64,000 nt of DNA, taken from contig NC_088300.1 in the NCBI RefSeq assembly GCF_032854445.1, positions 12,061,191 through 12,125,190 of the forward strand, read 5' to 3'. This stretch comes from Liolophura sinensis (taxonomy: Eukaryota > Mollusca > Polyplacophora > Chitonida > Chitonidae). Both the position numbers and the translations under genes were made by a program. The notes under the pieces were generated by a model that saw nothing but the letters and a program-made list of their open reading frames with translations, was not told the origin of the DNA and did not search any database. Below, in pieces: positions 36,358 through 48,200 of the stretch. The stretch's first letter is position 1, and each line of letters begins with the position of its first letter.

Positions 36358-37879
36358 CATGATCTTCGTCTCCTTGTGATTATAGTTGCCTTTTGCACTG
36401 GGCAATGTTCCGCTTTAAATCCCAGAATGACTTTGGGCAAGTCTCTGTTTAACATCTACACGCTTTGAAGACGGCTTCGGACATTTAGGTATGTCACAGC
36501 TGATTTACACTTTTGCTTCTGACGCTGACTATGTGGTAATTACAGCTGGTGGCAATTATACCTATATTAATCTGGAGCCACAGGTTCAAACCATAATCGG
36601 GCCATTTAAAACTTTGCATGGTTGGAATGGTACTTAGCTTTCGTTAAGCTCCGAACATAAGGAGATAGGTCATACGTCAGCAGACTGCTCAGACCGTGAC
36701 TATAGGTGACTGCAGAGCCTTGTTACTTTTATTAATACTAATTAACCTGTGATAATCAAACTTACAAGGCAAAGACAAGTCATGTCTATTCAACGTCCAC
36801 GCTTAAAAAATGAAAGTGGTTTCTTTTTTTTATATATGTTTTGCACCGATCTGAATAATATTTCGTTGTTAATGCGGGAGTCAGGTGTATGGGGGAAGAA
36901 ACTGCTAGGGAGGTGATCGTATCGGGGAAGGTATGGCTGGGTCATCTTATATCCGGGACTACCTATATTTTAGACAGATATTTATGTCTTTGCGGTTAAT
37001 GTTAATCACTGTATTAGAAAGTTTTTTTTTTTCGACAGGTGGACGACAGACTTATGCTCGTATGGGTGATGTTCCTAATCTACGAAAGAGACAACAGATC
37101 TTTGAATATAATTGATGCATATGTGACAGACCTATGTCTACATAATGTAAAGCATGTGTATAACACGCTATAACACGCTGTCTTGTACACACGCCGTAAT
37201 ATGTTTATATATACCCCCGAGCATGCGGACTGATCGTGCACGCTGACAGCCACGGCGTGTCTTCCTATGGCTCATTCACAAAGTTGTCAGGCGCTTTCTT
37301 TGTCGTGTTCGATTGGTCGGCTAATGCTAGCAAGTTGACCTGCGTGTGAAACTGATCGCGTACGTGTGTGCGCATGCGGAAATATGATAGCTGTACGAGA
37401 TAAAAATCCATTCATGCGCGCAGGTCTCACACGGCTGCTTCCAGTTGTCAATGGAGTTTTTGCACACGTCCCTAATAATTTATTATTCATGGTCTCGACA
37501 TATAGAACCGAGTTTAGCATGCGTCCATTGACATTTAAGGTGCAGTTGACATGCCCGTGTGACTGTGAGCCATAGTAAAGCCGATAACCTAGGTTCAATA
37601 TACGTGCAGTAAGCGATCAATGCCTAGGAGGTTCAAGTGGCCTACTATGAATGCATGAGGATTGAAGTACAAGCCAGTGCAAATGTTAACCGTTTATTAG
37701 CTAACGTATGGTGCAGATTGAATTGTATATCAGCCATGTGGGTTCTTCCAAAAATGCAACTTGAGACCATGTACCATTTTCGCATGTAATATTTAGAGTG
37801 TACATATCAGCTGTTATGAGACTATCCCTTGTATAAATCAAGCATTTTATCCATGACAAACTGGTGCATATGATGGTGT

Positions 37880-37882
<3 letters not shown>
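35564..37882. other. Intergenic sequence, no gene recognised
   Basis: It contains an inverted repeat GAAATATAT-ATTCTC-ATATATTTC near 35725-35748 and a C17 run followed by (AC)n at 36327-36358. Nothing coding is recognisable. Confidence 0.55.

Positions 37883-37916
<34 letters not shown>
37883..37916. repeat. (AT)17 microsatellite flanked by GTTGC direct repeats
   Basis: A perfect AT dinucleotide tract lies between TGTTGC on the left and TGTTGC on the right. Confidence 0.95.
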
Positions 37917-37920
<4 letters not shown>

Positions 37921-38769
37921 CATGACTTTTGAAGACATCCGGTATGCAAAAGCTTGGGACTTCTGTGTCAGCTCAACGCTCTTAAAATGATACCATACCA
38001 CCTGCATTCAAGTCATTTTGACTGAATGCAGCGTAGGCCTACATGCTTTTTATTAACAGGTAAACAAAAAACAATAACAATCAACTATGCCTTGACCAAG
38101 TGGTAACTAGAAGAGAAGGGGAAAATGCATTTACACGTTTCTTGGTATATAGTATATCACACTTCCTTCGATGTTTGCAAGCATGGGCCAGCGGCTGTTG
38201 TTAGTATATTGTTAGCCTGTGTTTAGGTTAAACATGCTATACACATATCTACGTGCAGACATTTAATAGGTGTTGATACAGTCTATTTCATTTAGCGTAA
38301 GAGTCCATTCTCTGAACTGAATAAAGCTTTATATTTGTTTATTATAAAGATAAACCAATGTCATATCATCCACCACAGGCAAGTAAGTTATTGACGTATG
38401 GAAAATTGCATAAGTTATGCCCAGTGGCAGACTATATCTGCACCTAATCATTCATTGTGACAATTCAGGCATTGCCTCTTATTATAACCTGTTATTTATC
38501 CCATGAAACATCCATGACTTAATATAGAGGGTAGAATTTAGAAAGCTCACCGTGAATTAAAGAGCAATACACAGCAGCTAAAGAGAGGTACCGGTACGTA
38601 TACAGAAACCTAAACTCATACATCGCATGCACTGATTTCATGTCCATACAGACATTAGACCAGCATAAACTGCATGTAACTGCCATTCATGAATCCATAT
38701 CCTGTGTAGCTTGCATGACTAATTATCAAGGAAGCAGGCCTATGTACGAAATGCAACATTCCCCCTCCC

Positions 38770-39165
38770 CCAAGTACATATATGTATGTCCTGTGGTGTA
38801 CATAATACATTATATGTACTGTTAGCCTAGTGGTGCCATATGTCTGAAATAAAATATGCTCGCGTAAATACTTTCATATATGTAGGCCCTATGTATGCAT
38901 CCAAGTACATATATGTATGTCCTATGGTGTACATAATACATTATATGTACTGCTGGCCTAGTGGTGCCATATGTTTGAAATAAAATATGCTCGTGTAAAT
39001 ACTTTCATATACGCAGGCCCTATGTATGCATCCAAGTACATATATGTATGTCCTATGGTGTGCATAATACATTATATGTACTGTTGGCCTAGTCGTGTCA
39101 TATGTCTGAAATAAACTATGCTCGTGTAAATACTTTCAAATACGTAGGCCCTATGTATGCATATG
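38770..39165. repeat. 131-bp tandem repeat, three copies
   Basis: Copies start at 38770, 38901 and 39032 with CCAAGTACATATATGTATGT. Each includes CTAGTGGTGCCATATG, a GAAATAAAATATGCTCG block and TAGGCCCTATGTATGCAT. The copies differ at only a few sites, so the triplication is recent. Confidence 0.93.
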
Positions 39166-39929
39166 TTTTTGTACATGCATCAAATATGTCCTACTGATAC
39201 ATTAGAATGCCTACAGTAGGTCAATATTTAAACATCCAAAGTATGTATATTAATCTATGCAGGCCTATGCCGAGCGCATATATTGAGTATATATTCGTGT
39301 ATATCAAGTGTATGTGTGATGCATTTATTTTTAGCTGATATTAAATTGATGCTGTACTGTACGTGTTTAATCAATATGATCGCGTCTGTTTGCTTTCTGT
39401 AGCAAAAAGGGAAAAATATGCATACCTGTACGTCACAATTAAGTAGCATGCAGTTATTGCATGACTCATTCCATACTATAGGTATAGGCCTACAATTAAT
39501 GAAGCTGTGGGTAGCACAGCTATCGATATCCTAGAAGCTCTTCCATTCGATTCACAAGCTATTATATCACTATGGGGTGGCCGGAGGCTATAACCTGGCC
39601 ACGAAGGTTGTCGTTCTTGATTCTGTATACCTGATGTGAGAAGACTGGCGATGATGTAGCCCCCTCCCACTTATTATTCTCTCCTCTCCTCTTACTCGGA
39701 AATAATCAATCGTTAGGCCTACACACGGATGTCTTACTGTTTCATTCATAATGTAAACAATATATGGTAGTGTTTAATGGATAAACAAAAGATAACTGAT
39801 GACCAGTGGGCGTGACCATTTCCCAATAAAATTTCATTCATCTGACGTCAAATTACTAAGGGATAGGGTGTCAAACTAACACACTCTGACTGACACAGTC
39901 ATGATTGACAGTCATGTGACATCACGATG
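39166..39929. other. Spacer upstream of the SPRED promoter
   Basis: No gene. A TGACGTCA palindrome lies at 39843, about 640 bp before the SPRED start codon. Confidence 0.5.
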
Positions 39930-40330
39930 TGCTGATTGGTCAATTGCAATTTACATGAGAAATATCAATGTAACATATAAGTGTGTCTTCCAACTTTAGC
40001 TTTACAGCCATGAGCATAATAAGTACCCGTTCCTTAGACCGTAGGCATAAATATGAAAACGTACAGCCTCTCTTTAACCCACTAAAGTGAGGTTTGGTGA
40101 GACTTAGAATGTAAACGTGAATATGACTTCGCTAGCTATTTGCATAATAAAGTTGGCACTACAAGAAACTTATTATACCGCCATCTTGGTATTCATACGC
40201 GGTCGCGACTAGTATACTTTGTTCGTCCGTGAAAACATCGGGTGATTTTTAAACATCAGATCACCTCCAGAGTGCCCTTGAGCAATTTCACAGTGCAATT
40301 AGGAAACCAGTAATTTATTACTGCAAACCG
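39930..40330 (+). promoter_or_regulatory. Probable SPRED promoter region
   Basis: This is the stretch just upstream of the inferred SPRED leader. An inverted CCAAT box (ATTGG, 39935-39939) and a weak TATA-like ACATATAAG near 39973 are visible. A YY1-type motif, CCAAGATGGCGG on the minus strand, lies at 40177-40189. From about 40190 the sequence has more CpG than most of the surrounding spacer (for example CGCGGTCGCGAC near 40198). I cannot fix the transcription start. It could lie near 40000 or, more likely given the YY1 site, between about 40180 and 40330. Confidence 0.4.
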
Positions 40331-40466
40331 ATGGTGTTTACCGGGGACTACTTTTCGTGGTAATGGCTTTTCGGGCTGTGCTCGTGTGATCGCACAGTCC
40401 AGGCCATTTCCTGTGTATCTGCCAATGTTGTTGAACAATATACCCATGGCAGACGACAAAATGTGA
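40331..40466 (+). promoter_or_regulatory. Upstream ORF cluster in the SPRED 5' leader
   Basis: Three short ORFs precede the SPRED start: 40331-40363 (10 codons plus stop), 40363-40389 (8 codons plus stop) and 40425-40466 (13 codons plus stop). The first two share one base: the stop and next start form TAATG at 40361-40365. The third is in the SPRED frame but closes at TGA 40464-40466, 18 bases before the real ATG. If transcription begins upstream of 40331, these would be expected to reduce scanning to the main start. Whether they lie in the mRNA is inferred. Confidence 0.45.
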
Positions 40467-40484
40467 GGTACGAAGGATGGGAAG

Positions 40485-40510
40485 ATGACAGAAGATTCTA
40501 GTCTTCAAGA
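40485..40510 (+). CDS. Spred: SPRED exon 1 (coding part): start codon and first 8 2/3 codons
   Basis: This tiny coding exon starts at ATG 40485 and reads MTEDSSLQ plus two bases of a ninth codon. It ends at 40510 before a strong donor, GTAAGT, at 40511. The two leftover bases (GA) join the single T that opens the next exon to make Asp, giving MTEDSSLQ-DDD-LYLVQVRA. Vertebrate SPRED2 is known to start MTEE and to have an acidic DDD just before its EVH1 domain, so both the phase and the residues fit. There is an A at -3 of the start and an in-frame TGA at 40464, so no longer N-terminus is possible on this exon. The 15395-bp intron that follows is inferred. An RNA read across 40510/55906 would prove the link. 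Confidence 0.82.
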
Positions 40511-42157
40511 GTAAGTATTTTTCAAGTATATTTGTCGGGTAGTTGGCCGTTTAGGCTGACATGAAGCGGGCTTGGCGAGGGGAAACTCAGCTCTTCCCGT
40601 TGGCGGACGACTCGCGTTCACTGCACACCATGGCTGATATAGCTCAACTATTGTGATCGTAGTACAGCTTCTTCTAAAGCCGATCTCTCTGTTCGCATGT
40701 CATCACCAAGGAATTATTTCCCAGCTCAAGATCGTACGACTGTATTCGGACCGTTTTATGCCGGGGACAAGGTATTGTTTGATGTACCTGTGTGTGATAT
40801 ATCTGGAAATGGTCGTGTGTCGTGGTACGGCTCACAACCAGGCGCTTCGCCCCACAAAGTTCATTCATGAATTCACCCCGACGGATGAATGGCGACCGGG
40901 TTGTTCAACCCTCCACTGAATCTCCGTCTCGGCAATTGGGTCAACCTTATCCATTGTAATTTATGTCAGACTAGTTAATATATAACCATGATTCATTTAT
41001 GTTTAAAAACCATTACAACCTGATTGATCCATTTGTGTTTTGCCTAACGTATATACGTATGAATGCTATAGGTGTTGAAATGTATGATTTGTTTTTTTAA
41101 CAAGTAAAATAGAATGGCTTGAAGTAGAATATATATTATACACCCACAGTGTCAGTCATTGATACCTGATTTATGATCTTCAATGATCTAGTACATCATG
41201 GATCATGGTAGATATGCTTAATGTTGTTTAGCACAAAGCTGAGCTGGACGTTCCTAGGGTAACACCCAGCTTCAGTCATATAGACTTCCATGCGGACTAC
41301 TTCACAAAAAAAAAAAAAAAAAAAAAAAGCACGAACCCAACCTTATTTTGCTATCAAGTGATTCCCTAAAGTGACCGAAATGTAATACGTCAAAGCCAGC
41401 ATTGGTAAACCATCTTTTAACAGTAATCCAGCCCTTTAAACTTTTGAATCGGACAACTCAAATCAACGTCTGTCATGTTTTATATTTTTCTTCTTCATCT
41501 TCTGGCAGGATGATGGACCGTGAAAATTTTATCCCACCCAACATTCTGTTTACAGAGCATGCAATTCTTAAAGAGAATGTTGGTTAGGATAAAATTTAGA
41601 TAAAATAGGATCTCATAGTTTGATACTAGATGGGTGAGATGGGTTCTGAAAGGATTCTGTAAAAATATCGTTGATGAATGGTATACATTTAGTAGGAAAT
41701 AAGAATGCAGCATTAAAGTATCAACAACTGGGTTGATGCGCACACATACATGTTTAGTCTGAGCAAAGTTGCGATTGAACCCTTCATGTTTGTTATGAAC
41801 TATTTGGCCTGTTCAGGGAATATAAATGGCTCAAGATTTATAGGTTTCACTTTGTTAAGCACATAAATAGTTTCACAATATTTTTACAGATGTCAGTACT
41901 AATCTACATGGAGGTTGATTCAGGGCCCAGTACCTGGATGCTGTCCTTCGTAACCTTCAGCACCCAGTGTAGGGCCTGAACGTACAGTGTGATATTTCAA
42001 TAATGGAAATAAAAATAAAGGAAGTCACACCCAAAGAAAAAGTTTGCATGGACATGGTGCATCAAGTATGCATACAGAAAATAATGTCAAAATTTTTCAA
42101 GATTTAAAATGAGAAGTTATGGCTAACCACACTATGTATTTCAGCTTAAAGTCCTCA
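40511..42157 (+). other. SPRED intron 1, first part
   Basis: It begins with donor GTAAGTATTT. The first ~400 bases remain CpG-richer, continuous with the leader, so promoter or enhancer activity may extend here. A run of 23 A lies at 41306-41328. An 88-codon ORF (40653-40919) overlaps another on the opposite strand and has no recognisable domain. Confidence 0.7.
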
Positions 42158-42306
42158 AGGTATGTGGGAAGGTCTGGCAGCAACCTGCAGATGGTCATGG
42201 ATTTCTCATGGGCTGTGCCCAGTTTCCACCCACTACAAGGCTGGCCAGCGTTGCACATGTGAAATATTTTTGAGTATGGCGTTTATCGATCAGATAAATA
42301 AATATA
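42158..42306 (+). mobile_element. 5'-truncated SINE copy in SPRED intron 1
   Basis: It has GTGGGAAGGTCTGGCAGCAA, CCTGCAGATGGTCATGG, CACCCACTACAAGGCTGGCC and TTTTTGAGTATGGCG with an AAATAAATA tail. Head missing; diverged. Confidence 0.85.
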
Positions 42307-43201
42307 TTCCACAACCACTCATGTACTTGATACATATAAAACATTTTTAAAGTGAGGGTGTAGGGGCCTAGCTGGAAGCTCTTGAACGTATTTTAATACT
42401 TCTTTAATTACTAATGTGTCAGTGTGTGTGTATGTGGGAGGGGGCTTATTCCAGGGCTGGTTCTTCTGCTCCCGCTGTGCAGGTTTATTATAAAACTGAT
42501 TAAATGTTTAGAATTATTGTAGATACTTGTGCATATACAGCAACATGGGCTAAAGCTTTTCTACAAGCACTGTCACTATCATATAGTGTAATATTTTTCT
42601 AAGGTACGGCATTAAAGAACAGTCAAATGAATAACATGCATAGTCAGAGAAATGGGTACCCGGGTGCACCTCATACTTTTAACCTGCATGTGAAGGTGTA
42701 TTTTTAAAACTGAAAAATCTTACGCACATAAGGTGCAAGAAATGTATCGTTAGGAACTAGGGGGATCTTGTCAGTCAAGTGATTTGAAGGCTGACAGGAA
42801 GTCCTGATACAACCGAATGGAAAGAGGGAAATGCACAAAGGGCATGTCAGGGGTCTTGTGAGTTCAGCAAAGTAACATTGGTAAAAGGCATGATTTTATG
42901 GTAGTTGCTTGATTGAATAAACATCTGTCTGTCGATGTTGGCATCTTATGTAAAATGACATGTTTTGGCTGCAGTAATTTGCAAGAGCTCCCAACTTATC
43001 TACGTGAACTCTTGAAACTCTTTAAATGCTTATTGGGTTTATTCTGTACAAACTGATCCCAATGTGAATTGGTGGTTAAAGGTTTGTGAGATTTTGAAGC
43101 AGGATGCGGTTTGATAAGGTTTTGGTCTATAAAGCTATTCTCGCCAGAGTTAATGTAACTGTTTTGACATTACGACTGCATTAAATTCCAGATTTTTCAC
43201 C
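42307..43201 (+). other. SPRED intron 1, no further feature seen
   Basis: Unremarkable intronic sequence. Confidence 0.6.
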
Positions 43202-43266
43202 CAGGCTCTGCTCAGTGAAATACTCTTGAGTGCGTTGCAAAATACCAATCAAAGAAATAAATAAAT
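43202..43266 (+). mobile_element. SINE fragment with internal deletion in SPRED intron 1
   Basis: CAGGCTCTGCTCAGTGAAATACTC joins directly to TTGAGTGCGTTGC, and AATACCAATCAAAGAAATAAATA follows. The segment between the Pro-box-like body and the tail is deleted. Confidence 0.7.
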
Positions 43267-44215
43267 TTAAGAATTAAGCATGCCAAAGTCTGAGAAATCT
43301 TTAACTATTGTCAAAATAAATCCTGTACATGACCCCAATCACAGAATGTTTGCTTCTCAAGTTTTATGTCATACAGCCATTGTTTTTACTGTTTCAAATC
43401 ATTAATGAGCCAACTTTCAAGAATTATGGCAGATTTCAGGATTTGAGGAATGTGTGTAGGCACAGGTTTGTTATTATTACTTTGGAAATGAAGGTTTTAG
43501 AATGAACCATATAGGGTAAGAGTTTTTGCCAGGAGTTCAGTTTGTGTTCAACCCCCATCTTCCAGTCTTGTAGACCATCAGAGGACAAAAAAACATAGTA
43601 CTCAGGGTGAATAATTCCATTTTCCATAGTTTTTAAAAGTCATCATTAAAGTGTAGCTTATTGATTCATATAGTACACTTTACACCTGACTTTTACTTTT
43701 AAGACGGTCTAGACAGGGACTATAATACATGAAGTCAAAATGTTCATTCTGAAATTCCTGAAAACTGTTTTCTGACCCAACCAAAATTGGAGTCCTCAGC
43801 CATGTTTTTCAGATGTCCAGTAGATGTAAGTAATGGCTTCACTCTCGCAAGAAAATAAATGAAAAATGGATCTCTGTTTTGAAGAGTGTTTTTCAAAAGG
43901 AAAAAAAAAAAAAGGACAACGTATGCAAATACATGATCATCTAGCTCTGTAACATATAATGTATAGGATTTCATGCATGGTTTGTGTGGTGTCTTAAAAA
44001 CCGTTAAAAGCCTGGAATTTTGAAGTAACCTTGAGGCCTTGAAAAGTTTAGAGGATCAGGACATTTTCTAGTTCTGCCAGGAAAAGCCTTGAAATGGAGA
44101 CAACAGAATTGGATGTTTTCTTCAAAAAGTGGGTTGAGTTCAATGTAAGTCGCTTGCATTAAAATTGTTGTGTAGTGTGAAGTTATTTTATGACTGTAAC
44201 TTCCTGCTTAAACTA

Positions 44216-44468
44216 GGGGGCCTGTGGCTCTGTTAGCGCGCTATCATAGCGTAATGACCCAGAAGTCTCTCACAAATGTGGTCGCTGTGAGTTCAAGTTC
44301 AGCTCATGCTGGTAGTACGTGGGAAGGTTTGCTAGCAACCTGCGGATGGTCCATAGTTTCCCCTGGGCTGTGCCGGGTTTCCACCCACCATAATGCTGGC
44401 CACCGTCGAATAAGTGAAATATTCTTGAGTACGGCATAAAACACCAATCAAATGAATAAATAAATAAT
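44216..44468 (+). mobile_element. tRNA-headed SINE, full length, in SPRED intron 1
   Basis: A complete copy in the sense orientation: head GGGGGCCTGTGGCTCTGTTA and GCGCGCTATC, B box GAGTTCAAGTTC, body GTGGGAAGGTTTGCTAGCAA, CCACCATAATGCTGGCCACC, tail ATTCTTGAGTACGGC and (AATA)n. Flanks GCTTAAACTA (44206-44215) and GCGTAAACTA (44469-44478) form a 10-bp target-site duplication with one change. Confidence 0.92.
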
Positions 44469-44478
44469 GCGTAAACTA

Positions 44479-46639
44479 TCGCCATAGGTAACTCACAGAC
44501 AGCTGTACATGTAGCTTTGATTTGTTTTATTTCATGTTACATGTTGACAGGAATAGTCCCATATTTCTCCATTGAGTTGAGCCTCTAGCAAATTTGTATT
44601 AGTCTGTCCTCACCAAATCTACATACATGTACATCTTGTTCTTTTAGGGAAATTCAATGGTACATACAGAGACCATACTAAAATGGTGTAACAGGTATTT
44701 ATCCTTGCAGAGAAATCAGTTAAGACACCTGATTGAGATAGACTTTTCCTCTACCAATCCTGAGATTACCCAAGGGTGACACCAGATCCAGCTCTTCTCA
44801 GCCTCCAGACATTGTCCTCCAAACACACACACACACACACCCAGAGTGCCTTTTACGTGTATGTACACAAGGAAAACAATAGAATTATCCCAAATTTCAC
44901 TCAATACCCTCAACTAATACCTCCATGGAAACTGAACTTCAAAAGATATATGAAACATGTCATTCTGGTGAATGTCCTGACCAGTGGAAATTTCTGTAAT
45001 GTAAACTTGCTTATGAAACAAGTGTGCTTTAAAATCAGACATCATGTCACCGAAGAAGGTGACGAAAATTGAAGCCATGGTAATTCCATTAGAATTTCAG
45101 ATATTGAAAATACTATTTAGCAAAAGTTTCAGTTTTAGTCTACTTGGTAGCTATGCATTGAAAGTTAAAAGATGATCAGATAGAAACCAATGCTTTATCT
45201 AAAATTCAGGTTACTTTTTGTTGCAAAATCAGACTTTGGCCATTAGTATCATATCCGGCTCTTCACGGGCTATGTGTAGGCTAAGCCCTGCATGTAACAA
45301 AAGCATGACAGCATGACACTGGCGTCATTTTGTTTTATGTGAGACATTCCTTTCGCAAGTAAGAATTGCGAATGATGTCATATTAAAGACAGTATGTGGT
45401 ATTAAAGACAGTATGAGAGTACACTAGAAAACTGATGCATTGTACACTAGAAAACTGATGTGCCAGCTTAACAGCTACTTTTTTTCATATACCAGACTGT
45501 GAGAATTGTTGCATTTGGTACCATTCACAAACACCATTAGTGCTGTGAATTTGGTCAAAGGAACAAGCTGGAGTCGGACAGTCTGTTATGCCGATTATGC
45601 CTACCAGGCAGTTTGTGCTTCCATCCTGCTGGCAGTGAGTAGCTTGTTGCGGTTTTACTGCAGTGACATTGAGGACATGCATGTGCACTGTACGTGTATG
45701 GAAATTATTAAAATTTGTAAATTGTACTTTTCATGGGCATGTCCCTTGTCTGCCATCTTTGATAAATTCCCAGAGGGAAGGTCACAGACTTTGATTTATC
45801 TGATAACTTCTGAGTTTACAGGTGATATTTATGAGTTAGGAGGTAGAAAAGGATTCACGTTATTAACTTGAATATATGACTCATTTTGCGCAGTGCAAAC
45901 AACCCACCCCCCAACCAACTGCACACCCACTCGTTCAGAGTCATTCAGAGTTGTTCCCGTGTTTGGTTGGGAACTCTTAAAAGTGACTAAAAATTCATGG
46001 CCTTTATACCTACCTATACATTGTGGTTCTGCTTTATAAACAGAAGTATGTGTATGTTCCATCACAACATGTTTAAAAGTTCTAAAATTACATTTCTTCT
46101 TTTTCATTCATTTTGAAAATGTGTCATCCCAATCTGGATGTAAGAGTTGCCTCATCATACCAAAACATCTCTAGATTAAGAATTTGAGAGTTTATCTTTT
46201 AACAGATGTTTACTCCGTTTAGCTCAGTTTTTCATGTGTTTTGTTCCCATGAGATAGACTTACCTATTTCGCTCATCCTATTTGATGTGCCATCGTCCTA
46301 TTTTATTTGGCTTATCTTTTGTCTGTCGAGTTTCAGTGCCACACAGTATGCCATTCCAGTGGTAGATAGTGACGAGTGTGCAGCTTGTGTGCTTTTATTT
46401 TTTTTTATTATTTTTTTTTTTTTACATGTAATTGTAATATACATATACTAGATCCTGTCAGGGTGGACTTCAGTATCATCAATTAACAATTCAGAGTAGA
46501 GTTATGAGTGTATAATGTGTCATATTACAAATTCCAGTCACTTGTTTATGAGTTGGTGATAAAAGTTGTGATTATTTCACATTAGTTGTACCAGTTCAAT
46601 GTTAAAAACACTTGTGGTTAATGTTTTTGAACTGAATTA
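44479..46639 (+). other. SPRED intron 1, middle part
   Basis: It contains an (AC)n tract near 44824-44841 and T-rich tracts near 46397-46424. A 121-codon ORF at 45506-45871 has no recognisable domain and no splice support. Confidence 0.6.
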
Positions 46640-48200
46640 TCACAGGAATAATGTTCCAACTCAAGGTACTGCTTTTATTGTCCCGTACTGAAGTGTACCC
46701 TCTCAGGCAAGTAAATGTTCCTAACTGAAGTATCACTGTTGAATGTTTCTGATCAGAAGTACTGCTGCTTAAATGCTCCAAGCCGAAATTCCACTCTCTG
46801 GCAAATGTTTCTGACACAAGTACAACTAGTGAATGTTTCTGATCAGACATGCCACTGGTGAATGCTCATGATCAGAAATACCAGTGGTGAATTTTTCAGA
46901 TCAGAAATACTACTGGTGAATGTTTCAGATCAGAAGTACCACTGGTGAATGCTCATGATCAGAAATACCACTGGTGAATGTTTCAGATCAGAAGTACCAC
47001 TGGTGAATGCTCATGATCAGAAATACTACTGTGAATGTTTCAGATCAGAAGTACCACTGGTGAATGCTCATGATCAGAAATACCACTGGTGAATGTTTCA
47101 GATCAGAAATACCACTGGTGAGTGTTTCAGAAGCACATGTGCCACTGGCACTGAATGTCACTGATCAGAAATACCACTGGTACAGGTGAATGTTTCATAT
47201 CTGATGTGCCACTGGCATTGGTGAATGTTTCAGCCTGGAAATCCCCTTTTATGATGGTTCAGAATGGAAGTACCATAGGTTAATGTTTCAGATTTGATAA
47301 ACTGATGCTTAATGTTTCTACTTGGAGAAGCGAGTGAAAAATGTTTCAGCTTGGAAATTCCCTTAGACATACCACTGGTGAATGCTCATGATCAGAAATA
47401 CCAGTGGTGAAATTTTCAGATCAGAAATACTACTGGTGAATGTTTCAGATCAGAAGTACCACTGGTGAATGCTCATGATCAGAAATACCACTGGTGAATG
47501 TTTCAGATCAGAAATACATGTACTACTGGTGAATGTTTCAGATCAGAAATACAACTGGTGAATGTTTCAGATCAGAAATACAACTGGTGAATGTTTCAGA
47601 TCAGAAATACCACAGATGAATGTTTCAGATCAGAAATACCACTGGTGAATGTTTCAGATCAGAAATACCACTGGTGAATGTTTCAGATCAGAAGAATCAC
47701 CAATGATGATTGCTACTGATCAGAAAAACCAGTGGTGAACGTTTCAGATCAAAAATATAACTGGTGAATGTTTCAGGTCAGAAGTACCACTGATGATGAA
47801 TGCTACTGATCAGAAAAACCAATGGTGAATGCTTCAGATCAGAAGTACCACTGGTGAATGTTTCTGATGAGAAGCACATGTGCCACTGGCACTGAATGTC
47901 ACTGATCAGAAAATACCACTGGTACAGGTGAATGTTTCATATCAGATGTGCCACTGGCATTGGTGAATGTTGCAGCCTGGAAATCCCCTTTTCCATTTCT
48001 GATAGTTCAGAATGGAAGTACCATAGGTTAATGTTTCAGATTTGATAAACTGATGCTTAATGTTTGTACTTGGAGAAACGAGTGGAGAATGTTTCAGCTT
48101 GGAAATTCCCTTAGACAGTGGTTCACAATGGAAATGACATTGGTTAATGTTTCAGATCAAAAACATCATTGGCTAAAGTTTCAGTAGACATCAGAATATG
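46640..48200 (+). repeat. 29-bp tandem array with nested segmental duplication, SPRED intron 1
   Basis: The core unit is CAGATCAGAAATACCACTGG followed by TGAATGTTT, 29 bp, alternating with a variant containing GCTCATGATCAGAAATA. Edges are diverged. A ~240-bp non-canonical segment (beginning ATGTGCCACTGGCACTGAAT and ending GGAAATTCCCTTAGACA) occurs twice, at about 47137-47370 and 47877-48117. The array preceding it is also duplicated (46853 and 47370 start identically for about 140 bp). The 29-bp period is not divisible by three, so no long frames result. Confidence 0.9.

Noticed and set aside
1-40000. A second protein-coding gene upstream of SPRED
   Set aside because: I searched the translated frames for recognisable domains and paired splice sites and found none. 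Small exons without homology I can recall would escape me.
41306-41328. Poly(A) run as the tail of a processed pseudogene
   Set aside because: No gene-like sequence precedes it and no flanking target-site duplication was seen; a simple A tract is enough.
45506-45871. 121-codon ORF as a gene
   Set aside because: Lies in SPRED intron 1, has no recognisable domain and its length is within chance expectation for this amount of sequence.
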